NCBI RefSeq assembly: GCF_023243075.1
Contig: NZ_JALKFZ020000195.1
Span: 1 to 40,995, forward strand
DNA length: 40,995 nucleotides
Origin: Frankia sp. AiPa1
GTDB lineage: Bacteria; Actinomycetota; Actinomycetes; Frankiales; Frankiaceae
Reading direction: 5' to 3'
The notes under the pieces were generated by a model. It made no database searches, had not been told where the DNA came from, and saw only the letters and a program-made list of their open reading frames with translations. A program made the position numbers and the translations under genes. Of the stretch, positions 1 through 8,456 are shown in pieces (position 1 is the first letter of the stretch; every line of letters starts with the position of its first letter).

Positions 1-357
1 TCCGACTGGGACGAAGGTGGGTTATGACTCGGGTTACACCGCCCCACGTGCTAGCCCACCCCCCTAGCCGCCGCCCCGACCCCGCCGAGCGGTGCCGCGC
101 ACCCCCCTGACTCGACCGAACGAATCGACCGCGTGTTCGAGAAAGTAAGCCATATCGGTGCGCCGATGTCAACGCCGCCCGCCGCACAGAGACGCCCTCG
201 CAGGTAGGGACGGGGGTAACAACCACCACCCGCAAGCCTTCCGGTCGATGCGGCGACATCGAAGACATGTTCGAAAAATTCGCTCAGGCGATCGATTCTC
301 GACTGGATCCGTGGGACACTAGGAGCTGTCAGCCCGCCCACTCTCACCCCTGAACCG
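1..357. other. Left-edge non-coding stretch
   Basis: I see no supportable gene here. The stretch is slightly less GC-rich than its surroundings and contains scattered TTCGA-containing words (for example near 136-141 and 268-275), but no convincing paired promoter elements. An AGGAG lies at 321-325, too far (about 33 nt) from the next start at 358 to serve as its ribosome site. It probably holds the promoter of the DUF222-HNH gene. Confidence 0.4.
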
Positions 358-1686
358 GTGATGACCATGAGCGCAGCACCCAGGCCCGGCGCGTCCGTTC
401 CGCTCCCCTCCTCAGGATTTGATGCGGAGTCGGCCCCCTTGGAACAGGTCGAGGAAACTATCTGTCGTTGGTCTGCCCGGCTCGCCGCCGCCACCTACAC
501 CTGGCTCACGACCATCGCCGCGTTCGATCGCCGCCAGGGCTGGGCCGGCATCGGAATCCGCTCCTGCGCGCACTGGCTGGCCTGGCGCTGTGGGCTGGAC
601 CTGCGCACCGCCCGCGAGCAGCTCGCCACCGCTCATGCCCTGCAGCAACTGTCCGCTGTCCGCGCCGCGTTCTCCACTGGAGAGCTCTCGTACTCGAAGG
701 TCCGAGCCATCACCCGCGTCGCCGGCCCTGACGACGAGGCCGACTGGCTGCGTCACGCTCGGCAGACGACCGCGAGTCGACTCGAACGGCTGGTTTCCCG
801 CCACCGGCAGCAGACCGCGGACCCGGCCAAGCTACGCGCCGCTCGCAAACTCGCCCTGCGCGCCAACCCGGACGGCAGCATCCGCCTGACCGCCACTCTC
901 TCCCCTGACGATGCGGCCGTACTGGTCGCTGCCCTCGATGCGGCTGGTACAAGCCTGGAATCCGGACGGCACACCGTCCCCGAGCAAAGTCCCGACGCGG
1001 CCCCCGCTCCTACCGGCTTGCCCGAGGACGGGGCAACCGCGCACACCCCGCGTGGACAAATCCGTGACGCCGACGCTCTCATCGCCATCGCCGAGGCCTT
1101 CCTGCACCATGGCGCTCCCGCCCTGCAGGACTCCCCCCACAGCCTTACCGTTCATGTCCCTACAACCGGAGAGGACGCGGCATCTGGTCCCAGCAGCAAC
1201 ACCGACGCCAGCGATCACGATGTTCCGCGGAACACCCAGGACGATCACGGCAGCTTGCCTGCAGGCATCGCGGCTGTCACCGGCTGGAGCATCGGCCTTC
1301 CCGGCCGCATGGTTGCACGTCTGGGTTGTGACGCACTGATCCGCGCCCTCATCACCGACCGAGAGAACAATCCTCTGCACCTGGGTAGGCGCAACAGACT
1401 CCCCACCCGGCGACTCCGCGACGCCGTCTACGCCCGCGACCAGGGCGTCTGTCAGTTTCCCTCCTGCGAGCACACAAAATGGCTCCAGATTCATCATTGT
1501 CACGAGTGGGACGCCGGCAACGGCAACACTGACATCGAAGACCTGTTGCTCATCTGCGGCGCCCATCACCGTGCCATCCACGACGAGGCGCTCATGGTCC
1601 GCCGCCGCGCTGATGGCACTGTCATCGTCAGAGCGCCCGGCGGGCGCACCATCGTCGCGAGGGGCGGCTATGGGCTCACGGCGTAG
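358..1686 (+). CDS. DUF222 / HNH endonuclease domain protein (13E12-repeat type)
   Basis: The protein has about 440 residues. The N-terminal two thirds match the actinobacterial DUF222 pattern: a helical region with WLAWRCGLDLRTAREQL and then GELSYSKVRAITRV. A low-complexity acidic/Pro linker follows. The C-terminal HNH nuclease module has the pattern RDAVYARDQGVCQFPSC, then IHHCHEWDAGNGNTD, then CGAHHRAIHDE, giving the HH, N and H metal/catalytic positions plus Cys ligands. Members are multi-copy in actinobacteria (the 13E12 repeat family of mycobacteria); their biological role is unsettled, and a nuclease activity is inferred from the intact HNH. The first in-frame codons are GTG 358, ATG 361 and ATG 367; none has a good Shine-Dalgarno, so the exact start is open. 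The 3' end overlaps the convergent AftD-like gene by 11 nt. Confidence 0.88.
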   Translation: MMTMSAAPRPGASVPLPSSGFDAESAPLEQVEETICRWSARLAAATYTWLTTIAAFDRRQGWAGIGIRSCAHWLAWRCGLDLRTAREQLATAHALQQLSAVRAAFSTGELSYSKVRAITRVAGPDDEADWLRHARQTTASRLERLVSRHRQQTADPAKLRAARKLALRANPDGSIRLTATLSPDDAAVLVAALDAAGTSLESGRHTVPEQSPDAAPAPTGLPEDGATAHTPRGQIRDADALIAIAEAFLHHGAPALQDSPHSLTVHVPTTGEDAASGPSSNTDASDHDVPRNTQDDHGSLPAGIAAVTGWSIGLPGRMVARLGCDALIRALITDRENNPLHLGRRNRLPTRRLRDAVYARDQGVCQFPSCEHTKWLQIHHCHEWDAGNGNTDIEDLLLICGAHHRAIHDEALMVRRRADGTVIVRAPGGRTIVARGGYGLTA

Positions 1687-4600
1687 GCAGGGGGTCAGCG
1701 CTGGACGCGACAGCGACCCCGTCATCGTCTGTCTTCCGGTCGGCTGTGGTGCCGGGACGGTCCCAGCACCGGGACGCCAGGGCAGAAAGAGCCGCCGCGA
1801 GGGCGAACGCGCCCAGCAGCTGGGTGGGAGCGCCGAACGCGCCCTGGTCGGACCCGGGGGAACTGTTGGGGGCGGCCGCCACGGCTATACCAGCACCGAT
1901 CATGGCCAGTCCGGCGCCCCAGGCAGGCGCCGCTGGCCAGCGGCGACCAGCCCAGACCAGCACGGGAACGGCGAGAGCGACCGGCCCGGCGACCAGAACC
2001 AGGGCCACCATGACGAGCGCCACCCAGGCAAGCCGGGTAGGCACCCTCGCCAGACCCGGGAGCTGGAGCAGCCAGGGCATCAGCGGCTCGTCGAGCCGGT
2101 CTTGACGGCGTCGCAGGCGGCCGGTAGGCGTAGGCATTACAGCGAGCGCCAGCAGGACGAGAACCAGCAGCAGCCCGACGACGAGGTTGCGGCGGTATTC
2201 CTCGCCGGGGGTGTTCTGGATAACGATGGTGCCGCCGACGCCGGCCGGCACGATCCAGCCCTGCTGCCAGCCGTCCAGGCGAACAGGGGTGAGCTCGGCG
2301 CCATTCAGCTTCGCTGTCCAGGAGGTGTTTGCGTTTTCCCGGACGGACAGGAACGCCCGGCTTCCGGCGCCGATCTCGACGGTGCGGCGTTCGGAGCCCC
2401 ACTTGCCGACCTTGGTGGTGCGCGCGGGCGCCGTCGAAGGCTCGTGGCCGGGCGCGACGAGGGACAGTGCATCGACGAGGATGGAGGTGTCCCCCCGGTC
2501 CACGCTCACCAGATGCTGGCCGGCTGAAAGGTGCAGCTGACTGTCGTCAGTGCACAGAGTCACCTGTACGGGGTTTACCGAGGTCACGTCGCTGTTGCGG
2601 CCAGTGATTCGCAGTGGGTAGCTCTTGCCGTCGACGATCAGACTCGGGCCGCTGCCGCAGTCCACAAGCAGAGCGCCGTTGTCGGCGGCCGGGGTCCCGC
2701 TCGGCGGTGGGATGAAACTCGCTCTACCACTGACGACGACGTCCATCTGCCGGGGAACGTCGAAGCGGCGGGACAGGGTCAGCTCCTCGGAGCCGCCAAA
2801 CGGCTGCGCCGGGTCTACCCGTTCCCGCGCCAGAGAATAGGCGATGTGGCCGCGGGATGCGCCGGCGAACAACTTGCTCACATCGTCGGGGAGCTGCGCG
2901 TAGTGCTGAAACGTGACGCCGGGAATCGTGATCTCCCGGATACCACCACCGAGAGTGCTGGAGCTTTCCCGGTCCACCCGATCGAACGTGATGCGGTACC
3001 AGCGGCTCGCGCCCTTCGGGACGGCCAGACGCTGAACCGCCTCCACCGGAGACACGTCGGTGACGACCGTGCCGGCCTCGGTGGTCACCCGCATTGCGCG
3101 CACCCGCGGCCGCCAAGAGCCCTCGGACTGCAGCTGGATGTCGATATAGGGCACCGACATCCGCCGGCCGACGTCCAGCTGAATCCACTGGCCCTGTGTC
3201 CGTGTGGTTCGGGTGCGCTGCACCGTCCAGGAGGTACTCGTGTTGCCGTCGACAGCCGCCTGCGGGGCCAGGTCAGGGGCGGCAAGCAGGTCATAGCCGT
3301 AGGAGGAAGCGGTGACCGACATGCCGTTGGCGTAGCCGGCGACGGTCTGGTGGCCGGCCACATCGTCCTCGGCCCACTGAGTGGGTTCGCCGGAGCGGCC
3401 GACCGCGTTGCCCGTCGGGCCAAGGAGATAGGAGTTCGCGTCGTGCACGATGCCGTAGATGCTGTCCCGGCGGGTCAGGGTGTCAGTGTCGAACCAGGCG
3501 GTGCTCGAGCCGATCATTTCGCTGGGCGCAACCTTGATCGCTGCCGGGCTGGTCGATGGTGGCGTGGTGTTGGCCGGAGCGGCCAGGTCGCTGGCGAGGA
3601 CGGCAGCCCGGTCCGGGCTGAGCAGACCCTGGGCCGCGAGCTGGACCGTCGCCTCCGGTCCGCCGGAGACGACGACGGCACCGTCTGCCGGATAGGAATG
3701 CACCTGCGATGCACCGCCCGGTACCGTCCACACCTCCAGCGCTGGCGCTTCGGTGGTCGGGTTACGCCGCGAGGGGACGAGCCGTTCCTTGGCCGAAGCG
3801 CGTGCCGTTACCTGCGGCCCGAACGAGACGGCGTGGGTGAGGCCGGACAACTCCAGCGCCCGGTGCAGCTCGTCGGTGGATGGGGGGATGTCCCAGTCCT
3901 TCTGCTCAAGGTCGTTACGCAGCAGGATCTGGCCGATCCCGGCGCGGGAGAGGGCGAGTCCCAGGCCGGATGCGGAGCCGGTCGCCAGTTCCTGCTCGAT
4001 CCCGTCCATCAGTCTCGTCACGCCCACGCCGCCGAGCGGGATGAGGCTGCGCACTCCCCAGGGGGACTTCGCGAGCCACTGCAGGGGCTCGTCCAGCGGG
4101 CGTCCCCAGGAGTACTCGGCGAACGGCGACGCGGGTAGCACGAGCGTCCGGCCGCCCTGCGGGTTGTCCGCAAGCCAGTCCGCGGCCTGCACCCAGTAGT
4201 CCGGCACCTTGGTGAACGGACGGGGCTGCAACGCCTTGCCGGACAGCGCCGGGGTCATGCCGCAGACCAGCGCCGCCACGGTGAACACGGCCGTCACGCT
4301 GGCCACGCCGCCGTACTGCTGCCGCAACGGCAACCGGGACACCCATCGACGCACACGCCACCGGCGCGGGCGCGGTTGAGGCAGCGCGGTCAGGGCATGG
4401 GCGAAGCCGAGAGCGATCGGCAGGCGCACCACCGGCTGGAACTTGTAGACGTTGCGCAGAAAACCGAGCTGGTTGCCGAGCAGGTCGCGCAACTCGGCAC
4501 CAAACGGCCCGCTCGGATGTCCCGGGTAGGCGGCCGACACCGAGACGGTCCCGACTGCCAGCGTCACCAGCAGGAACCGCCGCGCCGGCAGGTCGGCCCG

Positions 4601-5638
4601 GGCAAGCCCCCACAACCCGATCGCCGCCAGCGCGGCGGATCCGATGATCGGCACCGGACGGGAGATGTACTCGGTGGCGGCGGGCAGCCATGCCCGGGGC
4701 AGCTGCAGGTAGGCCAGCCAGTCCGTCACGCCGCGCAGCGCCTCGGCGACCGAGGTGGTCGCCGTCGTGGTCGCCGCGGTCTCGGTGTAGGGAAGGAAGT
4801 TCAGGCCATAGCGTCCCTGTACCGCCAGCGCCATTATCCACCAAGCGGTGGACAGCAGGACCGCAAGCACCCACCAGGCACGCAGCGCCCAGGCCCGCCG
4901 TGATCCACCGGCGAAGACCAGCACCACCGCAGGGCAGAGCAGCACACACAGTGTGACGGTGGCATTGATGCCACCCGTGCACAGGATGGCCAACCCCGAC
5001 AGCGCGGCCGCCCGACGCGGCGGGAGCCGCCGGTGTGGCTCCTCCGCCGCGGTCTCGGCGGCTGTTCCGGTGTCGGCGCCCAGAGCGCCGTCGGGGCGCA
5101 GCGCAAGGATCAGTGGCAGGGTCATCCACGGCAGCATCGAGGCGCCGACGAGCGCCACCGAGGTTGCCCCGATCTTGCCGAGGAACATCGGCGAGAGCGT
5201 GTACGCCATCCCGGCGAGCAGGCGGGTGGCGGGCACGCCGATGCGAAGCGCATCCGCCAGCCGCACGATCCCCCAGGCCGCGACGGTGAGCAGCAGCGCC
5301 ATCCACAGCCGCTGGGAAATCCAGGGCGGCACCCCGAGGAGCTTGCCCAGCCCGAAGAAGGGGCCCATCGGGAACAGGTAGCCGACGTACTGGTTCGGCA
5401 GGTAGCCGAACTCCGCCTGCGAGTTCCACAGATGGGTCGCGCGGCCCATGAATCCCCACGGGTCGAGCGGAACGTCAAGCTTTGTGTCAGCGGTGAGCTT
5501 GCCGGGCGCCTGCAGCAGGTACAGCACGGAGAAGCCAACGGCGATCGCCAGCAGGGGCCAGCGAGACGTGCGCGGCGCTTCGGGTGAACGGATCGTCGAC
5601 TCCAAGACCAGGGACTGGAATAGGCCGACCCTACCCAC
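1676..5638 (-). CDS. AftD-like alpha-(1->3)-arabinofuranosyltransferase (DUF3367 family, GT-C)
   Basis: A membrane protein of about 1320 residues, close to the usual size of mycobacterial AftD (about 1400). The N-terminal half carries many hydrophobic helices and the first extracytoplasmic loop has ADTKLDVPLDPWGFM, the acidic motif expected for a GT-C enzyme using a polyprenyl-phosphate sugar. The middle is periplasmic; around residues 770-900 a discoidin/F5-8C-like carbohydrate-binding segment is visible (AVDGNTSTSW, then GQWIQLDVG). Further beta-rich stretches follow, and several transmembrane helices close the C-terminus. In mycobacteria AftD adds arabinofuranose branches to arabinogalactan/LAM; the acceptor here is unknown. 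The start is taken as GTG at 5638, 17 nt after the stop of the upstream GT2 gene; the frame stays open further upstream into that gene, which I treat as overlap by chance. It probably shares a transcript with the GT2 gene. Confidence 0.85.
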   Translation of the reverse strand: MGRVGLFQSLVLESTIRSPEAPRTSRWPLLAIAVGFSVLYLLQAPGKLTADTKLDVPLDPWGFMGRATHLWNSQAEFGYLPNQYVGYLFPMGPFFGLGKLLGVPPWISQRLWMALLLTVAAWGIVRLADALRIGVPATRLLAGMAYTLSPMFLGKIGATSVALVGASMLPWMTLPLILALRPDGALGADTGTAAETAAEEPHRRLPPRRAAALSGLAILCTGGINATVTLCVLLCPAVVLVFAGGSRRAWALRAWWVLAVLLSTAWWIMALAVQGRYGLNFLPYTETAATTTATTSVAEALRGVTDWLAYLQLPRAWLPAATEYISRPVPIIGSAALAAIGLWGLARADLPARRFLLVTLAVGTVSVSAAYPGHPSGPFGAELRDLLGNQLGFLRNVYKFQPVVRLPIALGFAHALTALPQPRPRRWRVRRWVSRLPLRQQYGGVASVTAVFTVAALVCGMTPALSGKALQPRPFTKVPDYWVQAADWLADNPQGGRTLVLPASPFAEYSWGRPLDEPLQWLAKSPWGVRSLIPLGGVGVTRLMDGIEQELATGSASGLGLALSRAGIGQILLRNDLEQKDWDIPPSTDELHRALELSGLTHAVSFGPQVTARASAKERLVPSRRNPTTEAPALEVWTVPGGASQVHSYPADGAVVVSGGPEATVQLAAQGLLSPDRAAVLASDLAAPANTTPPSTSPAAIKVAPSEMIGSSTAWFDTDTLTRRDSIYGIVHDANSYLLGPTGNAVGRSGEPTQWAEDDVAGHQTVAGYANGMSVTASSYGYDLLAAPDLAPQAAVDGNTSTSWTVQRTRTTRTQGQWIQLDVGRRMSVPYIDIQLQSEGSWRPRVRAMRVTTEAGTVVTDVSPVEAVQRLAVPKGASRWYRITFDRVDRESSSTLGGGIREITIPGVTFQHYAQLPDDVSKLFAGASRGHIAYSLARERVDPAQPFGGSEELTLSRRFDVPRQMDVVVSGRASFIPPPSGTPAADNGALLVDCGSGPSLIVDGKSYPLRITGRNSDVTSVNPVQVTLCTDDSQLHLSAGQHLVSVDRGDTSILVDALSLVAPGHEPSTAPARTTKVGKWGSERRTVEIGAGSRAFLSVRENANTSWTAKLNGAELTPVRLDGWQQGWIVPAGVGGTIVIQNTPGEEYRRNLVVGLLLVLVLLALAVMPTPTGRLRRRQDRLDEPLMPWLLQLPGLARVPTRLAWVALVMVALVLVAGPVALAVPVLVWAGRRWPAAPAWGAGLAMIGAGIAVAAAPNSSPGSDQGAFGAPTQLLGAFALAAALSALASRCWDRPGTTADRKTDDDGVAVASSADPLPTP

Positions 5639-5655
5639 GGTGCCCAGAGGCGGAC

Positions 5656-6516
5656 CTACCGGGCAGCTGCCTCCGGCTCGTGCACCACGGCCAGGGGGAC
5701 CGAGGTCGGACGCGGCCGGCGCGGCGGGGACAGCGGCGATCGGGTCGTCGCCACGGCGGTGGGCCCGGCAGGCATCGGCAGGATCGGAGCCGGGCGGGCG
5801 GGCACGGCCGGGCCAGAGCGGCCCAGGTACCGGCGGGCCCGCACCACGTCGACCAGCATCGCGGGGGTGTGCCGGCCGACCCGGAACGTTCCGCCGGGCA
5901 TCTCCGCCCAGGTCACTGGCACCTCGGCGATGCGGTAGCCCATCGACCGGGCGATCGAGAGCACCTCGACGTCGAAGGCGAACCCGGTGGAACGGGCGAG
6001 GCTGAACAGCAGCTTGGCCTCGGCGCCCCGGAAGGCCTTGAAGCCGCACTGGGTGTCCGCGACATCGAGGCTGGTCAGGGATCGGGTGAACTGGTTGAAC
6101 GCCCAGCTGCCCACCCTGCGGCCACCGCTGCGCAGCGCCCGGCCGCCGATGCGCCGCGAGCCGAGCGCGACCTCGGCGTGCTCCAGGGCCGCGAGCAGCA
6201 GCGGAAGATCGTTGAGGTCGGAGGCGCCATCGGCGTCGAGGAAGACGATCGACTCGCCGTGAGCGGCTGACACCCCGGCCCGCACAGCTGCGCCCTTGCC
6301 GGAGTTCCACGGCAACCGGAGCACCCGGCCGCCCTCCAGGCCAGCGAGATGCTCCTCGGCGACAGCGGCGGTGCCGTCCGTGCTGCCGTCATCGACCACG
6401 ATCACCTCGGCATCCGGCGTCCGGCGCATGACGGATACCAGCGCGGGAAGCGAACCGGGGAGGCCAAGCGCCTCGTTGTACGCCGGGATGACGACGCTCA
6501 CGGGCACGCTGTCCAA
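5656..6516 (-). CDS. GT2 family glycosyltransferase, dolichyl/polyprenyl-phosphate sugar synthase type
   Basis: A protein of 286 residues with the GT-A fold markers of the Alg5/DPG-synthase group: VSVVIPAYNEA at the N-terminus, VIVVDDGSTDGT, GKGAAVRAG, the metal-binding FLDADGASDL, and later DTQCGFKAF and FDVEVLSIA. Such enzymes move a sugar from its nucleotide form onto a lipid phosphate on the cytoplasmic face. Its product would be a donor for GT-C enzymes, which fits its place immediately upstream of the AftD-like gene. The start is a TTG at 6516: an AGGAG at 6524-6528 sits 7 nt upstream, a better arrangement than for the GTG at 6507. The C-terminal 40 residues are Pro/Ala-rich and probably disordered. 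The precise sugar cannot be told from sequence. Confidence 0.85.
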   Translation of the reverse strand: MDSVPVSVVIPAYNEALGLPGSLPALVSVMRRTPDAEVIVVDDGSTDGTAAVAEEHLAGLEGGRVLRLPWNSGKGAAVRAGVSAAHGESIVFLDADGASDLNDLPLLLAALEHAEVALGSRRIGGRALRSGGRRVGSWAFNQFTRSLTSLDVADTQCGFKAFRGAEAKLLFSLARSTGFAFDVEVLSIARSMGYRIAEVPVTWAEMPGGTFRVGRHTPAMLVDVVRARRYLGRSGPAVPARPAPILPMPAGPTAVATTRSPLSPPRRPRPTSVPLAVVHEPEAAAR

Positions 6517-6523
6517 GAGTCAG

Positions 6524-6528
6524 CTCCT
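6524..6528 (-). promoter_or_regulatory. Shine-Dalgarno AGGAG deciding a TTG start
   Basis: On the minus strand AGGAG is followed by 7 nt and then TTG, the proposed start of the GT2 gene. The next candidate (GTG, 9 nt further in) would be 16 nt away. Confidence 0.6.
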
Positions 6529-7064
6529 AGGCTTCGACGGCGGAACCGGTACTGACGCCGGCCAAGGCGTCGCGACTGTTGGCTGCCAGTCGAGATCAGC
6601 GCACAGTTTCAGCTAATTCGCGATGGAAGTCAATGCATTCACCCGAATCCGCCAACGCAATGATCAAATACCTCAAGATTGCGAAGTGGCACCTATGGGC
6701 TATAGATAGGTCTTTTTCGCGATCTCTCGGTAGCAACAAGCATACGGACCCTTCCGGTCCGCCCGGCCGACGGGTGCCCCAGGGCCGGGACCAGGGACGA
6801 TACCCCCCAGACCGGCCCGCGACGACTCGCAACCGGCCGCAGTACACCCACCGGGGAAACACTCTGTCAACCCCATGGAACATCATTGGAGGCACCACGA
6901 TCGAACGGAGCGTGCATATGGTCTTCGCGGATGCGGATGCATACCGGTCGGATCAAGGCGGCAGTACTGGCGTCCGCTCATCAAGCGATCTACCCTGCGA
7001 CGGCGGAGCGTCATGGCGCTCCGGCTGACAATGTCAGGCCCACCCGGATTTCGCCGATGATGGC
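6529..7064. other. Gap of about 540 nt without a firm gene
   Basis: The part at about 6590-6740 is clearly richer in A+T than its surroundings and reads like intergenic or promoter DNA. The only ORF with a plausible ribosome site is a 36-codon frame from ATG 6918 to a stop ending at 7028, preceded by GGAG with a 7-nt spacer; its product (MVFADADAYRS...) resembles nothing I know, so I do not call it a gene. Longer open frames on both strands here lack start signals and recognisable protein character. Confidence 0.4.
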
Positions 7065-7076
7065 TACCCTCGGGGC
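7065..7076 (+). promoter_or_regulatory. Leaderless-type -10 element of the 7077 gene
   Basis: TACCCT at 7065-7070 is followed by 6 nt and then ATG at 7077. A TANNNT hexamer ending 6-7 nt before the start codon is the usual form of actinobacterial leaderless promoters. There is no Shine-Dalgarno, which supports this reading. No convincing -35 is seen. Confidence 0.55.
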
Positions 7077-7376
7077 ATGCCACGCACTCATCGTCGCGAC
7101 CCTCAGGCGGCCACGGCCGGCGATCTCGACGCCGCGCTACGAGGCTTGGTCGGTGCCGGATCGACCCATCTGCCCGCGGCCGTCGCCATGCGGGCCCGTG
7201 ATGTCGCCCCACCGACCGACGCCGACCTCGCCGAGGCCGAACGCACGCTCGCGCTGCGCCCGGCCAGGCCAGCGTCCCGGCCGGGCGGCGGCGGTCAGCC
7301 CCGGCCGGGACGGCAGGCTCAGGAGGCGGGGGACGCCGCGTCCGGGATGGACGGGGCGTCGCCGGTGCGCTCGTAG
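7077..7376 (+). CDS. Small hypothetical protein converging on rpiB
   Basis: A 99-residue product that I do not recognise as a named family. Residues 1-65 look like real, ordered protein (DAALRGLVGAGSTHLPAAV, then PPTDADLAEAERTL); the remainder is Gly/Pro/Ala/Arg-rich. The start is supported by a leaderless-type -10 element 6 nt upstream. The last 58 nt overlap the 3' end of the convergent rpiB, so the final 19 or so residues are constrained by rpiB coding and may be non-functional. No signal peptide, membrane segment or metal motif is visible. It could also be a spurious frame, but the matching promoter and regular N-terminal helix-like pattern favour a gene. Confidence 0.5.
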   Translation: MPRTHRRDPQAATAGDLDAALRGLVGAGSTHLPAAVAMRARDVAPPTDADLAEAERTLALRPARPASRPGGGGQPRPGRQAQEAGDAASGMDGASPVRS

Positions 7377-7807
7377 TTCGACAGCATCCGCAGCCGGCGC
7401 ACGTGCCGCTGCTCGGCGCTGAACGGGGTGGACAGAAAGACCTCGACGAAGCCGAGCGCCTCGGGCACGGTGTGCATCCGCGCACCCAGGCTCAGGACAT
7501 TGGCGTCGTTGTGCTGGCGGCCGAGCGTCGCCGTCTGCTCGCTCCACGCCAGCGCCGCGCGTACCCCGGCGACCTTGTTCGCCGCGATGGCCTCGCCGTT
7601 GCCCGACCCGCCGATGACGATACCCAGGCTGTCCGGCTCCGCCGCCGTCGCCCGCGCGGCAGCGAGCACGAACGGCGGGTAGTCGTCGTCGGGGTCGTAC
7701 TCGACCGGACCATGGTCGACGGGTGCGTGGCCGAGCTCCACCAGGCGTTCGGCAAGCGCCGCCTTCAGGTGGAAGCCGGCATGATCAGAACCTAGATGGA
7801 CGCGCAT
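7319..7807 (-). CDS. rpiB: Ribose-5-phosphate isomerase B
   Basis: A 162-residue member of the RpiB/LacAB family, which interconverts ribose 5-phosphate and ribulose 5-phosphate in the non-oxidative pentose phosphate pathway. Visible family marks are the N-terminal GSDHAGFHLK (Asp-His phosphate-binding region), DYPPFVLAAA, the anion-hole loop IGGSGNGEAIAANKV and RQHNDANVLSLGAR. In the catalytic loop position the sequence has GGSGNG rather than the Cys-containing GTGIG of the E. coli type, matching the actinobacterial form that uses a glutamate base. The ATG at 7807 lies 19 nt after the stop of the DsbA-family gene, so it is probably the last gene of that operon. Its 3' end overlaps a small convergent ORF by 58 nt. 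Confidence 0.92.
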   Translation of the reverse strand: MRVHLGSDHAGFHLKAALAERLVELGHAPVDHGPVEYDPDDDYPPFVLAAARATAAEPDSLGIVIGGSGNGEAIAANKVAGVRAALAWSEQTATLGRQHNDANVLSLGARMHTVPEALGFVEVFLSTPFSAEQRHVRRLRMLSNYERTGDAPSIPDAASPAS

Positions 7808-7826
7808 GATGCGTCATCATGCCCGA

Positions 7827-8456
7827 TCACTCGAAGATCGGTTCGATGTCCCGGCTGCGCTTGAGCTCGAAGAAGCCGGGCGTGCCGGCCACCAGCACAA
7901 CCCCGTCCCACAGCCGGCCGGCCTGCTCGCCTTTGGGTGCCGGGGTGATGACCGGCCCGAAGAAGGCGGTGCCACCAACCGCGATCACCGGGGTGCCGAC
8001 ATCCATGCCGACGCGGCCGATGCCGTCGTTGTGGCTGGCCCGCAGCGCCTCGTCCCACGCGGTCGAGGTCGCCGCGCTGGCGAGAGACGGGTCGGCCCCG
8101 GCCTCGGTGAGCGCCGCGACGAACGTCTCGCGGCTCCACTCCGCCTTCTCCAGGTGCCGGCGGCGGCCAAGCGCGGTGTAGAGCGGGCCGAGGATCTCCT
8201 CGCCGTGGCGCGCGGCCGCGGCGATGCAGATCCGGACCGGCCCCCACGCCTGCGCCATCGCCTCGCGGTACTGCTCGGGCACCTCACGACCGGCGTTGAG
8301 CTCGGCCAGGCTCATGACGTGCCAACGCGCCCGCACCGGGCGCACCTTCTCGACCTCCAGCAGCCAGCGGGACGTCAGCCACGCCCAGGGACAGCTCGGG
8401 TCGAACCACAGGTCGGCAGTCACCGTGTCGGTGTCGCCGGGAATCTCGCTGCTCAC
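7827..8456 (-). CDS. DsbA-family protein, mycothiol-dependent nitroreductase (Rv2466c) type
   Basis: A 209-residue thioredoxin-fold protein. WFDPSCPWAWLTSRWLLEVEKVR near residue 20 is the active-site region of the actinobacterial DsbA-like/Rv2466c group, with VGTPVIAVGGTAFFGPV near residue 150 supplying the cis-Pro loop. The active site reads Cys-Pro-Trp-Ala: one cysteine only, which fits a mycothiol-linked monothiol chemistry better than disulphide exchange. There is no signal peptide, so it should be cytoplasmic. It starts with GTG at 8456 in a GTGA overlap with the stop of the upstream AI-2E family gene, implying translational coupling, and is followed by rpiB. Family members reduce nitro-compounds with mycothiol; the natural substrate is not known. 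Confidence 0.8.
   Translation of the reverse strand: MSSEIPGDTDTVTADLWFDPSCPWAWLTSRWLLEVEKVRPVRARWHVMSLAELNAGREVPEQYREAMAQAWGPVRICIAAAARHGEEILGPLYTALGRRRHLEKAEWSRETFVAALTEAGADPSLASAATSTAWDEALRASHNDGIGRVGMDVGTPVIAVGGTAFFGPVITPAPKGEQAGRLWDGVVLVAGTPGFFELKRSRDIEPIFE

Noticed and set aside
51..494. Minus-strand 147-codon frame at the left edge
   Set aside because: It overlaps the start of the DUF222 gene in antisense and has no features of its own.
2531..4138. Plus-strand open frame of 535 codons
   Set aside because: Antisense to the AftD-like gene; no family features.
6596..6898. Minus-strand 100-codon frame upstream of the GT2 gene
   Set aside because: No ribosome site or -10 at the right distance, composition unlike a protein, and it straddles AT-rich intergenic DNA.
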